DNA of 64,000 bases from Cycas panzhihuaensis (taxonomy: Eukaryota; Cycadophyta), in NCBI GenBank assembly GCA_023213395.1, contig CM041465.1, forward strand, positions 237,467,741 through 237,531,740. Reading direction: 5' to 3'. Within the stretch, counting starts at the first letter, position 1. Each line of letters opens with the position of its first letter. Shown here one piece after another: positions 23,935-35,066 of the stretch. The notes under the pieces are model-generated. The model was not told the DNA's origin, ran no database searches, and saw only the letters and a list, made by a program, of their open reading frames with translations. The translations under genes were made by a program, and so were the position numbers.

Positions 23935-24567
23935 CTGGCCCCTTAGTAGTAGAACCTCATCACTCAAAAGCACTAAATGATGGTGAATGCTATTAACACA
24001 AGATTGTTAGTAGAAACATACCTAGAGCTAGTGTATCGATGACTAAGGGAGGTAATAGGTATTGTAATGGATCACATGGATAGGAAACATATGCCTAGGG
24101 GAGGAATAAGAGACATTGCTTAGTCAAGCCTTAGGGTACAAAACCCTGGACATCAAACACACATGCAACGAAAGAAAAATAACCTAGGGGGATGCCCAAG
24201 GTAGTGCTTAAGTATGTACAAGCCTCTAAAAGGTGAAACAAGATTAAAATCCATGGGATAAGCCAAAAGAATAAGAGTGGAGGAAATGAGGGAGTGTCTC
24301 ATTACTCTAATATATAGTGAAAATCAAACTAATGGTATGATAAACACATAATGAAAACCAAGCTAATGATGTAATAAAGACTAGATCACTGATGACATAG
24401 AAATCAAACTAGGAAATAGGGTCTTAGTTACTATAGTTTAGATTCATTAGTAGCCTCTTTTAAAAGGTAAAATATTGATAAGAGTAAGAGAAGGGATGGT
24501 TGTCTAAAGATTTGTAGGAGAAGGCAACCTATTGGGTTGCCCTAAGGGAATCGTCTAAGAGTGAGAG
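23935..24567 (-). other. Tat-3 polypurine tract and 3' internal spacer
   Basis: CTGGCCCCTTAG at 23935 is the complement of a polypurine tract next to the 3' LTR and matches Tat-2 at 35056. The following stretch aligns with Tat-2 (35067-35480), including the GGGTTGCC block near 24532. Its high-coordinate end is the C-terminal tail of the second RNase H frame. Chr-1 is inserted at 24567/24568, and the bases 24563-24567 are one copy of its GAGAG duplication. Confidence 0.7.
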
Positions 24568-25619
24568 TGATCCAGGAGGATCTACCATATGTTTACAGGA
24601 TGCAGAAAATTCTAGAAATTGGTATCTCTAAAAGAGATATGGCCAAATGGTATCAAAATCATATGAAATTTTGTGTAAAGGGAGAAGACACATCCCACTA
24701 AATTTGTACAAAAGGTGGGGTTCAGAAAATATCATTTGATTAGAGTTCAAGCCTTGTTTTTGCATAAACTTAATCCCACAACTAGCCGAAAAAAATAGAA
24801 ACTATATATCATCATTATATGAATAGAAATATGGCTAAATGACATCCAAATGAGATAAAATTTTGAGGAAGTCGAGGAGACATGTGTTCCTATATGTTTA
24901 CCAAATTTGAGCTGAATTGGAGTCCGTTACGGTCAGTTACAAGCCACAACTTTTAAGAATTACATGAAGGTCACTTGGACATCAGAAAAATAGCAAATAC
25001 ATATTATTATTAAATGAATAAAAATATAGCCAATGACATCCAAATGATCTAAAAATTTGAGGAAGATGAGGGGACATATGTTTCTATATGTTTACCAAAT
25101 TTGAGCCAAATTAGAGTACATTAAGATCTATTACAAGCTATAACTTTTTAAGAATTGCATGAAGGCCACTTGGACAACATGCATTCTAGTGGTTAGTGGT
25201 TATACTTGCATGATTGCCACTTGTTAAACATGTAATTCTGGTTTCTTTCTATAAATTGAGCCCTACTACAGGTTGGAGAGGTGGTTCTTGGAGACTTGAC
25301 TTGGGAAGCATCCTTGGAGAAGCATTTGGAGGGTTGGAGTCCCCTTATGGTATAATTGTAACATTTATTCCTTGTAATTTTACCATTCTTTTGCTAGTTG
25401 ATTTCTCCACCATTAAATGGAGATTTTCATGGTTTAATAAAAGTATTACTCCTCATACTTTTTAGATCAATGTTAAGAATAAATGATTTGGTATAGAATT
25501 TTCCTTTCATGGGCTCATTGTTGTTTTGATGTTATTGAGCTTTCTACACTAACTCCCAGGATCTCAAGGAGGAAAGGTTGATAATTGATTTCTTCACCAA
25601 CTAAGCTCTTTTGGGATCA
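24568..25619 (+). repeat. Chr-1 5' LTR
   Basis: It starts TGATCCAGGAGG and ends TTTTGGGATCA. These edges are confirmed by the 3' LTR and by the flanking GAGAG duplications. A TATA-like TCTATAAATT lies at 25248-25257. Confidence 0.95.
25248..25257 (+). promoter_or_regulatory. Chr-1 LTR TATA box
   Basis: TCTATAAATT is found at the same place in the 3' LTR (near 30317). Transcription would start about 30 bases downstream, leaving R plus U5 of about 340 bases. The start site is inferred. Confidence 0.55.
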
Positions 25620-25624
25620 TATTT

Positions 25625-25637
25625 TGGTATCAGAGCC
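25625..25637 (+). promoter_or_regulatory. Chr-1 primer binding site, tRNA-iMet
   Basis: TGGTATCAGAGCC, five bases after the 5' LTR, is the standard initiator-Met tRNA complement used by many plant gypsy and copia elements. Confidence 0.9.
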
Positions 25638-25752
25638 TCTGATCTTTATTGTAGGGACTTGAATGGTACAAACAAGGAAAGGATACAAAGATAAAGGCGA
25701 ATAATTTCTTGTGTTGTAATCACCAAGAAGACAAAGAAAGAATCCAAGCACC

Positions 25753-26964
25753 ATGGCTGAAAAAGAAGACGGAGAAATTAGATTTGAAAAGCTTGAGAAG
25801 AACGTAGAAGCCTTGATGCAAATGATGACCCACCTTCTACCTCTAGTCAAAGGAAAAGGCAAAGAGAAGGAATTTGAAGGAGGATCCACATATGACCACG
25901 ACCATGAAGAGGAAGAGGAGGAGACCTTAAAGCACTCTTTTGAAGAAAGCAAGGGTACTTCATCTCATCAACCCTTCAAGGTGGAGGCAAAGTTGGATAT
26001 TCCAACTTATGATGGAGAGGTAAATGCTGAAAAGTTGGACCATTGGTTGGATCAACTTGAAACCTACTTCATAATCTATGCTTATAGTAATGCTCAAAAT
26101 CTTTCATTTGCTAGGCTCAAGTTGTGTAAACATGCATTGACATGGTGGAATGCATATTTAAAGAATCATGATGTATCTTCTTTTTCATGGAGGGATTTTA
26201 AGAAAATAATAAAGAAGCAATTCTACCCCATAGGTCATGAGGAAGACCAATGGGTTACTTGGCAATATTTATGCCAAGGGAGAGGTGTAAGTGTCCAAGA
26301 GTATACTTCTTTATTTTTTAGGCATAGCATGCTACTTGGTATTAATATGGATGAACATGTCACTCTTATGAAATTCATTGGAGGATTACATGAATACATA
26401 AGGAAGGAACTAAGGCTTTTTAAGGTTCAATCCATTGGAGAAGTAAGTGGGATGGCTATGGCAATAGAAAGTAAAAGTAAGAAATCTACATTCATGTCTA
26501 AAGATTCTGCTTTTACTTCTAATAAGTATGAAAAGAATCCTAAATTGCACTCATCAAAAAGGCAAGAAGGAAAGAAGAAAAGAACTAATTTTGTTAAAAA
26601 TTCTAACTATTATGAGCATTGTGATATTAGTGGTCATATTACAGTAAAGTGTTGGAAGTTGCATCCAGAACTAAAGCTGAAGCATATCAAGGATATGGAA
26701 TTAAGAAAGAAGGAAAAAGGGAAAGCACTACTTTCTGAGGTGGAGATTCAAAGTGAAGGAGAAGAAGAGAAGGTCACTCTACTTACAAATTATGAAGATG
26801 ATGCTACAAGGGAGGAACTATTTCACTTGAAGCTTCAAGTAGGAAATAGTATGATTGGTGCCATTATAGATCCGAGGAGCCAAAAGAATTTGATCTCAGA
26901 AAGTTTGGTAAAGAGCATTGGGTTGGTAACTACTCCTCACCCTCACCTATATCCTCTTGGTTAG
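25753..26964 (+). CDS. Chr-1 gag and start of protease (403 aa open frame)
   Basis: The ATG at 25753 follows the primer site by 115 bases and is the expected gag start. Residues 1-75 are charged. Residues about 80-240 form the capsid domain (IPTYDGEVNAEKLDHWLDQL, LTWWNAYL). Around residue 290 is a zinc knuckle read as YEHCDISGHITVKC; the first of its four ligands is Tyr, where C-x2-C-x4-H-x4-C is expected, a single G to A change. From about residue 350 protease begins, with IIDPRSQKNLISE where the family has D-S/T-G-S, so the active site is damaged. The frame ends at a TAG after 26964 and the protease continues beyond it. Confidence 0.88.
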   Translation: MAEKEDGEIRFEKLEKNVEALMQMMTHLLPLVKGKGKEKEFEGGSTYDHDHEEEEEETLKHSFEESKGTSSHQPFKVEAKLDIPTYDGEVNAEKLDHWLDQLETYFIIYAYSNAQNLSFARLKLCKHALTWWNAYLKNHDVSSFSWRDFKKIIKKQFYPIGHEEDQWVTWQYLCQGRGVSVQEYTSLFFRHSMLLGINMDEHVTLMKFIGGLHEYIRKELRLFKVQSIGEVSGMAMAIESKSKKSTFMSKDSAFTSNKYEKNPKLHSSKRQEGKKKRTNFVKNSNYYEHCDISGHITVKCWKLHPELKLKHIKDMELRKKEKGKALLSEVEIQSEGEEEKVTLLTNYEDDATREELFHLKLQVGNSMIGAIIDPRSQKNLISESLVKSIGLVTTPHPHLYPLG

Positions 26965-28270
26965 ATCCATAAAGATGTGGAAATGCAAATATCAAAGTAA
27001 TGTACACTTAAATTTTCCATCACTAATGATTTTGTTGATGAAGTAATATGTGATGTGGTGCCACTGGATGTATGCCATGTTATGCTTGGAAGTCCCTACT
27101 TGTGGGATTGAGATGCACTCTTCTATCAAAAGGAGAGAAAGTATCGATTGATGAAGGATAACAAGGGCTTCATCATAAAGGCCACAAAGAAGCACTTGGA
27201 TAAGATAGCATTAATTTTAGCTACTCAAGCAAAAAGGATGATCAATGCATGTGGTAAATTTGTCATCTTAATGGTAAGGAGAAAAGAAGAGCCAAGAGAT
27301 GAAGAAGGTCCTTCTACTCATACTCTTCTTATATCACCTAAACAAATGCAACAAATTGAGGAGTTAAAGACTATGGCTAAGCATCATTTGAAGCTTAATG
27401 TGAAGAAGTGTGAATTTAGCAAGGAGAACTTGATCTTCTTAGGCTTTGTGGTTGGAGGAGGAAAGTTGAGCATTGATCCACTCAAGACTCAAGCCATCCT
27501 CAAATGGCCTAGGCCAACAAACATCACAGAGGTGAGAAGTTTTTTAGGAGATTTTCAATACTTGAGAAAGTTTATTCTTCATTTCTCACAGGTTGCAGCA
27601 CCTCTACATGGATTGACAAAATCTAGTAGAAAGTTTACTTGGGGTTCCAAGGAGGAAGAAGCCTTTCTTCTTTTAAAGAAGAAAATTTGTGAAGCACCGG
27701 TTTTGGCAATGTCAAATTTGCAAAGGCCTTTTCAAGTAGAAGTTGATGCAAGTGGAAATGTGATGGGAGCTGTCCTTATTCAAGATGGGAAGCCTATTGC
27801 TTACCATTCAGAGGTCTTCACCCCTCAAGTGAAGAACTACCCAACATATGATCGAGAAATGTTCGCACTTCATCAAGCATGCAAGCATTGGAGGTCATAC
27901 TTGCTTGGAAAAGAGGTTGTAGTTCATACCGATCATAAGCCTCTTCAATTTTTACAAACTCAAAGTAAATTACAGTAAGCAAGACACATGAAGTGGATGC
28001 GTTATTTACAATAATTCAATATTGTAATTAAGTACAAAAAGGGATCTAATAACAAAATTGCTGATATGTTATCTAGACCACCTTGTTCCACTTCTTCTTC
28101 TACTTTTGTTTGTAGTTCTCTTATGAGTTTGCAAGTGGAACCAATGCATCATGAAGAGTATAAAGACTTGTACCATGAAGATGAAGCTTTGAAGGAAGAA
28201 TTAGAGAACCTAGCAAAAGGAAGACCTTCCCAGCTTGCTTGGAAGGATGGTCTACTTTTCAAAGGGAGCG
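26965..28270 (+). pseudogene. Chr-1 protease end, truncated RT, RNase H
   Basis: The frame continues that of gag through a TAG and a TGA. The protease C-terminus reads VPLDVCHVMLGSPYLW. The open piece 27148-27978 then jumps from the pre-RT block (SPKQMQQIEEL) directly to the end of RT (LNVKKCEFSKENLIFLGF). The fingers and palm with the catalytic Asp pair are missing, and the join is in frame. The connection (EVRSFLGDFQYLRKFI) and RNase H follow (VEVDASGNVMGAVLIQ, YPTYDREMFALHQACKHWRSYL, HTDHKPL). After a TAA the tail reads KYKKGSNNKIADMLSRP. A frameshift near 28270 ends this frame. Confidence 0.9.
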
Positions 28271-29597
28271 GCGCTATGTTCCATCAAAAGGAGACAAGAT
28301 CAAGTGGCTTAGAGAAGCCCATACTTCTAAAGTAGCTGGTCACTTTGGTATAGAGAAGACTTTAGCAAACTTGAGAAGATATATTGTATGGCCAAAAATG
28401 TAAAATGATGTAAAAAAATATGTAAAAGGATGTGTAATGTGTAATACTTCTAAGCCTTCTTCTAGAAAATTAGGATTGTATACACCACTTCCTATTCCCA
28501 CTAGGCCTTGGGAAAGTATCTCCATTGATTTTTTAGGGGGACTTCCCATGACTAGGAAGGGACATGATTATCTCTTTGTTGTTGTAGATAGGTTTAGTAA
28601 AATGATATGTCTAATACCTTGTAAAAAGACAATCACAGGTACAAGAGCAGCTGAATTATTCTTCTAGCATGTATGGAAGAATTTTGGCGTGTCTTCTTCC
28701 ATCATTTCAGATCGAGACACTCGATTCCTTTCATCATTTTGGAAGTCACTATGGGAGATGATGGATACCAAATTAAAGAGGAGTATAAGTTTCCATCCTC
28801 AAACAAATGGACAAACCGAAGTAGTGAACAGAACTTTGGTACATCTATTAAGGGGATACAATTCCAAGCATCCAAAGACTTGGGATGAATCATTGGCTTT
28901 TCTACAATTTGCTTTTAATAGGGCAATGCATGCATCACACTCTAAAGAACCTTTTGAAGTTTGTTTGGGATACTTATCTCAAAGTCCATTTGACTTAGAG
29001 TTTTCCATGCAAGCTAAGGAAGGATCCGTCAAAGAGAAGGAGGAGCATGATAAGGCTTTAAGATACTTGGAGAAGATCCAGAGAGTCCACAAAGAAGTAC
29101 ATGATCAACTTCTAAGGACTCAACAAAAGTACAAGGAAAGACATGACAAGCATAGGCAAGAGTATACTTTTCAAGAAGGAGATTTAGTATGGTTATACTT
29201 GAGCAAGGAGAGGTTAAAAGGAGAAGGCAAGAAACTCAAACCTATAAGGTATGGACCATTCAAGATTTTGAGAAAAGTAGGTTGCAATGCTTTCCAACTT
29301 GATCTTCCACCTTATATGCAAATATATTCAGTAGTAAATGTTGAATACTTAAAGCTCTTTGAGCCCTCCATGCTAGATGAGGAATAGGACTAGTTCACGT
29401 TACCTTCAGTTGATGATTTGTATTTGGAAAGTGAGGAGCCTCTCAAGGAAGATTCTATCTTGGAGAGGAAATCTACCAAAACAAGACAAAAGACACATGA
29501 ATCTTTTAGGATTGGAGTAGCAGGGAAATTGCCTAATAAGGCCAAGTGGTTTAGTAGGCAACAAGGAGAACAACACTTCCCCCATCTCCAATTCTAA
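28271..29597 (+). pseudogene. Chr-1 integrase with chromodomain-like tail
   Basis: The zinc-binding N-terminus reads HFGIEKTLANLRRYIVWP then CVMCN. The catalytic core keeps all three acids: Asp in SISIDFLGGLP, Asp in IISDRDTRF, Glu in NGQTEVVNRTL. The GPF/Y module reads PIRYGPFKILRKVGCNAFQLDLP. After two TAG stops at about 29388-29396 the frame continues to 29597. Its C-terminus reads RKSTKTRQKTHESFRIGV and then KAKWFSRQQGEQHFPHL, which has the spacing of a degenerate chromodomain. One TAG interrupts the core, after AELFF. The chromodomain call is tentative; the integrase is certain. Confidence 0.88.
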
Positions 29598-29622
29598 GCC
29601 AAACAGGAGTTGGCGTTTTTCC

Positions 29623-29635
29623 AAGGAAGGGGGAG
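29623..29635 (+). promoter_or_regulatory. Chr-1 polypurine tract
   Basis: AAGGAAGGGGGAG lies three bases before the 3' LTR and would prime plus-strand synthesis. Confidence 0.85.
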
Positions 29636-29638
29636 CTA

Positions 29639-30691
29639 TGATCCAGGAGGATCTACCATATGTTTACAGGATGTGGAAAATTTTAGGCATTGGTATATCT
29701 AAAAGAGATATGGCCAAATGGTATCAAAATCATATGAAATTTTGTGTAAAAGGAGAAGACACATCCCACTAGATGTGTACAAAAGGTGGGGTTCAAAGAA
29801 TATCATTTGATTAGAGTTCAAGCCTTGTTTTTGCATAAAATTAATCCCACAACTAGCAGAAAAAAATAGAAAATATATATCATTATTATATGAAAAGAAA
29901 TATGGCCAAATGACATCCAAATGAGCTAAAATTTTGAGGAAGTGAAGGAGACATGCTTCCTATATGTGTACCAAATTTGAGCTGAATTGGAGTCCTTTAA
30001 GGTCAGTTACAAGCCACAACTTTTAAGAATTACATGAAGGCCACTTGGGCAGCAAAAAAATAGCAAATACATATTATTATTAAATGAATAAAAATGCAGC
30101 CAAATGGCATCTAAATGAGCTAAAAGTTTGAGGAAGCTGAGGGAACATGTGTTCCTATATGTGTTCTAAATTTGAGCTAAATTGGAGTACGTTAATATCT
30201 ATTACAAGCTGCAACTTTTTAAGAATTACATGAAGGCCACCTGGACAACATGCATTCTGGTGGTTAGTGGTTATACTTGCATGATTGCCACTTGTTAAAC
30301 ATGTAATTCTAGTTTCTTTCTATAAATTGAGCCCTACTACAGGTTTGAGAGGTGGTTCTTGGAGACTTGACTTGGGAAGCATCCTTGGAGAAGCATTTGG
30401 AGGGTTGAAGTCCCCCTTATGGTATAATTGTAACATTTATTCCTTGTAATTTTACCATTCTTTTGCTAGTTGATTTCTCCACCATTAAATGGAGATTTTC
30501 ATGGTTTAATAAAAGTATTACTCCTCATACTTTTTGGATCAATTTCAAGAATAAATGATTTGGTGTAGAATTTTCTTTTCATGGGCTCATTGTTGTTTTG
30601 ATGTTATTGAGCTTTCTACACTAACTCCCAGGATCTCAAGGAGGAAAGGTTGATAATTGATTTCTTCACCAACTAAGCTCTTTTGGGATCA
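29639..30691 (+). repeat. Chr-1 3' LTR
   Basis: It has the same edges as the 5' LTR (TGATCC to GGGATCA) and is followed by the duplication GAGAG at 30692-30696. Confidence 0.95.
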
Positions 30692-30696
30692 GAGAG

Positions 30697-31100
30697 ACAG
30701 TGGTCAAGAATGAGTCAAACTAGTCCATCCGTTTTGGCATTCTAATCATGAGGGATATGCCAAATATCCACCAAAAGGAAAGAAGATAAGAGAGACCTAG
30801 TGGTTGAGGTGAGGGACCTCACTCAAAGGCAAAGGACTCAGTAAACTTAAGTTAGTTGTGACACCATGACTTGAGAGTCATAACGAAGAATAATAGGACC
30901 ATGATAGGAGTAAAGTGCATCAGTGAGAGTCTTAATAATGATAGTATATTCCACTTTATTATTCGTGGATTTAGGTAAGTATATCCTAGAATACATGAGG
31001 TCATGCCTAAAAGGATCATGAAAGATCTAGGTAGTTGTGGAGGGTCCCAAGTTACTATGGTTGCTACCATCAATGTAAATAAGGAGAACCATTAGTGTAA
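30697..31100 (-). pseudogene. Tat-3 second RNase H (archaeal type)
   Basis: Read on the minus strand in one frame, it shows YIDGSNHSN, with the catalytic Asp codon at 31069-31071. It then shows NNKVEYT (Glu), RYDSQVMVSQL (Asp) and HIPHD.NAKTDGLV (last Asp). Only stop codons interrupt it. This pattern and the spacing match the Tat-2 domain at 35483-35986. The gene lies between the spacer that leads to the antisense gene and the 3' LTR. Chr-1 is inserted about ten codons after the last catalytic Asp. Since sequence drift is strong elsewhere in Tat-3, retention of all four acids is notable. Confidence 0.8.
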
Positions 31101-32214
31101 ATAATATATAAGGTGGAAGGAAAGGTGGGTAAGCAAAGTTTGGTCGCCACACTAACTCAAAAGGCCAACTACAAGAGGATAGGAGAGCCCTACAAGTAGG
31201 CTATCAAGCTCGCAAAGGACTCATCCTATAGAAGGGAAAGAGTCATTAAGGAACAAGCTCATCAACAGGGTTACAAAGTTAGTACGAAAATAACAAGGAA
31301 GTCTAAACAATAGGGAAGCCCTCATTAGGGGCTCTAGCGAGCTAAAAGGATCACAAAAATTAACCCAACACATCAAAACAAGCTTATGGAGTACAAACAC
31401 CAATAACATTTTGGGTGGCCAAAGGAATAGAGGAAAAGGCTCACATAGAAGCCTAAAAAGGCACCATAAATACACGGGATCACTAGAAAAAAAGGGCATT
31501 TTGGGGAAGAACTAAGATGGGGCTCTAAAGGGACTCAGGATAAGCTTAAAATGATGATCCAAGTGATTCTTTTAGGATGAGGAGAGGGTGTAGTGCCCTA
31601 GGTAGGCTAACTAATAAAAGGAGGACAAAAGGATGAAAATGGAATTTATTTTCATGTCCGTTCGATTGATCTTAGAGAAAGACCCCTCTATCACCCCCTT
31701 TTACCACCTCGTCACACACTTCATGGAGGAGATCTAATAGTTTGATCATCAAGTGAAGGTAATTAATAGGACCAAAAGTGAGGGATGGCTACAATCAGGT
31801 AAAATTTGGTACGTTAATCTAGACCTTAACCTTAATTTTTAGCCATTTTGATTTATTATTCTTAAATGCTAGGTTCAGCCCCTTAAGGATAATTTTAGGG
31901 CCACTGAAACCTATTTGAGGATCTAGAAGGGGTTAGACTAGGGTATTAGGAAGCCCTGGTCCTAGTAGACTAGATCTAGTCCACCAAAACTAAAAAAAAT
32001 TATTTTTATTTTACATTTAAAAAAAGTCAGACTATTACAGTCCCACAAACTTATTCATGGTGCCATAGATATTCTAGTGCAGTGAAGAGATACATTTATA
32101 GGGCTCATTAATGTATTTATAATGTTATAAATATATTATTTGGGCCAAGGCTGAATAAAGGGGAAAAGGAAAATTTTTGGTTTCTTGATTATTTTTTTAT
32201 CATTTATATACTTT
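31101..32214. other. Tat-3 spacer between second RNase H and antisense gene
   Basis: There is no convincing open frame. It aligns loosely with Tat-2 36000-37100, for example in the GGGCC..CCTATTTGAGG..GG block near 31900. It contains the palindrome at 32109-32138. Confidence 0.55.
32109..32138. repeat. Palindrome in Tat-3 internal spacer
   Basis: TAATGTATTTATA and TATAAATATATTA are inverted repeats with one mismatch and a 4-base spacer. The arms resemble those of the Tat-3 LTR palindrome at 23197-23228. It sits upstream of the antisense gene, the same relative place as the palindromic module of Tat-2. Confidence 0.65.
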
Positions 32215-32310
32215 GTTGACCTAAGAGGGGACCTGATTGATAGGAGGGGTGAGTTATTGACTAACCTTGGTTATTTAGGTTTTTTACAACCTGTTATCAT
32301 GGTTGATAAT

Positions 32311-35055
32311 TGGATGCACGTCTACGGGATAATCACCTAGCTGAGTAGGAATAATGATGATTGATAGTGATATCGAGGGTGCAGATGAAAACCTACAAGC
32401 GAAGCGAGTACCATGCAGGGTGCCCCGTGTGGTGAAGCGCGAGTTTGGGACCTGCGAATGATACCCAACTACCTGAGAGTGGTTCCCTATCTTAGAGAGG
32501 AAGAGGGAAAATAAGAGAGGTACCCTAGATAGACTTAAGAGGAAAGTCCTCCCACCCTTGGATGGCTAGAAGCGGAGGAAAGGGATCCTTAAGGGTTTCC
32601 CTATGATAGAGGGAAATAAGCAAAAATAAGGTAGGCGATAGCCTATGATGCAACTAGGATCTTCTTGGTTATTTAACTAAGAAAATAGAGCCAAGGAGAG
32701 GAGAAGGGAGTGGGAGTGAACAACCAACCCAAAATCTCCCTTGATGATTCGAAAAAGGAACAATCAAAGGAAATGGGAATGGTATCATGTACGCAAGCAA
32801 ATAAAATCAAGCAGAAGTAAGCCAGAAGGGCGAGGGAAGGGTTTGTAAGCTAAGGAAAAGGAAAGGGGAAATCTCCAATAGGTCTTTTTTCTATGTGGAT
32901 ATGGTGCGTGATGTGTAAATGTACAAATATGGGTAAAAGATATTATTTTCCTTTTCTTTTTTATGTGTGACCTATTTAACTAATGTATAGACCTCAACTA
33001 AAAGTGTGAAAAGGCAAGCAGGGACAAAAGAGAGAAGTACGTACCTGGGAGGTGTAGCAGATGATGGAAGGCCTCACCCACGTGCCATGAATGTCCTCAC
33101 CAAGCCCACAGATGATGGAGGGGCTTCCTTACCTTCCCCTTGTGAAAGGAAAGCGAAAGGAAATCAATGAAAGCAAAGAGCAAAACAAAGAACCTTACCC
33201 GGATCTGAGTGCTTCACACCTTCACAAGAGCACTATGGCAACCTACACATGCACAAACTTATCCCTTCCAAGAAGGGGCTACAAGATAAAATCTATGTAT
33301 ATGCAAGTATATATAAGTGCTATTAACATTAGAATGTTAGAGAAAGACAATTGCTACAACAAACTTTAAAAAACCCTCTCTCGAACAAGGCTAGACATTA
33401 AGTGAAATGGCGCAAGAGAAGCCTCAGGATGGCTAACCCTCCACTAAAATCTCCACATGACTCACAAACACAGTAAGGTAGTGGGTAAAAGTCACTGAGG
33501 ATAGCCAAGAGATGCCAACGAAAGAGCAACAAGGTGTTGGGAAGTAAGCAGGACGTAGAGTTGTTATGGGCAGCAATTTGGTGCCCTAACCCTTGCTAAT
33601 GAGAACAAGGGGTACCCAACAACATGGGGGACTCTATGGGGGTCCAAACAAGAGGCGAGTAGGCTTGGAATCAGTGCATCAAGTGACTACATATGCTGAT
33701 AATCTAGCACTGGCCTAGGGCTTAATCTCTCCTAATAATCTCAAGAAGAACATGGAATGAGAGGAGAGAAGGTGGGAAGGGATTACCCTTGGAGAGAAGG
33801 ACTGAAAGGGGGCTTGCCCTGCCTTACTCTCTTCACCCAGCCTTGGGACTCTTCTCTCATTATTCTTTTGAAGAAAATCAGTAGAGGGAAGGTGGAGCCA
33901 AGAAGCAACAGATCAAATACTATGGAAAGACAGCTTTTCAATGGTGAAAACTAAAAGAAACAGGTAAATAAAGCAAGAAATGGGTCCAAACAGGGAGTAA
34001 CTCACCAAAAAATAGAAGAAAAGAGTTGGTAAGACCTGTTGGGTGGATGAATGACAGATCTGGGCCTGCTAACAGCAAGAAGGAGGGCACTTACAGGGGT
34101 TTGCAAGAGGCAAATCCAACAAACAACTAAAAGGAGCACTGTTGGGCGAGTTGTGGAAGAATTAGCACAAAAAATGCTTGATGAAACCTGGAAAGAGGCT
34201 TCTCTCCATGGAAGCAAAGAGTTATAGGTGAGTGCTAGCCTGAGGTTGTAGGAAACACAAGCCTACAGAAACACCTATGGTAGAGGGAGTAGGAGAGCAG
34301 AAGTTGCAGTAGAAAAATAGTTGTCTTGAGAGCAAAAAATGACCTAAGAGTTCCTCCAAATGATGAGGGTTTAAATGCTTATACCCATCCCAGCCCTAAG
34401 AGGATGAATAAAGTGCAAATAAGGCTAAGGTGGATGCGAGGACACATGGTAATTTCATAGAAAAAATAAAAATTGCCACAGTAGTTTTTTAAAAAATAAC
34501 TAATGATAGTCGCACCATGGTAAACTTCGCAGTACAGCTAAGTTTATAGCAGTGCAAGACCAAAAGGCCAGAATGGTAGAATTTTAGGTTTCGGGAGCTT
34601 TGGGAGATGATTTGGTAGGCCTGGGAGGGGGCTGGCCCTCCTATCTAGATGGATAAGATAGTCCAGGAAGCATGTGGACATAGGCAAGTAAGCATTGATG
34701 AGCAAAAATCCCAGAACGAGGTGCTAAGAGCTCAAGGTTGAGGTATGAGTAGATCATACAGACCAAAAAAAGAACTGAGGCAATGTGGAGACAATGTAGA
34801 AGGTTGTATAGTGCCATGGGGATGCCTACCTTGTAGAAAGATAGGTCCCGCTGGGTCGTCATAGGCTCACAATACGATATGCAGCATGAACAGGTAACAA
34901 ATGCAAAGTAATCACACAAATAAAGCAAGCTGTCATATAGAGAGGCAGTACTTCTGTCAACCTTTCCAATGAAATAATGTAAGTGAAAGGGGAGAAGTAT
35001 ACTTGAGCTTACCTAAGTCGATCTATTCATATCCATTCTCGGTAGCTAGGAAACA
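32311..35055 (-). repeat. Tat-2 3' LTR (2745 bp)
   Basis: On the plus strand it runs from TGGATGCACG to GCTAGGAAACA. The edges are fixed by the polypurine tract on one side and the ATAAT duplication on the other. The U3 palindromic module is at 34511-34555. It contains no gene; a short antisense frame at 33091-33369 is discussed in the findings. Confidence 0.95.
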
Positions 35056-35066
35056 CTGCCCCCTTG
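35056..35066 (-). promoter_or_regulatory. Tat-2 polypurine tract
   Basis: The minus strand reads AAGGGGGCAG directly before the TGTTTCC start of the 3' LTR. Tat-3 has AAGGGGCCAG at the same place. Confidence 0.8.

Larger units (their letters stand above)
24568..30691 (+). mobile_element. Chr-1, complete but RT-deleted chromovirus-like Ty3/gypsy element
   Basis: Two LTRs (1052 and 1053 bp), a tRNA-iMet primer site, gag-protease, a truncated RT with RNase H, integrase and a polypurine tract lie between GAGAG duplications at 24563-24567 and 30692-30696. At 6.1 kb it keeps all borders but lacks the RT core, so it could move only with help from another element. By eye the two LTRs differ at several bases per hundred in their first half, which argues for an old insertion. 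Confidence 0.95.

Noticed and set aside
25753-26964. 403-codon open frame considered as a host gene
   Set aside because: It lies between an LTR primer site and pol domains, and its capsid, zinc knuckle and protease blocks make it retrotransposon gag.
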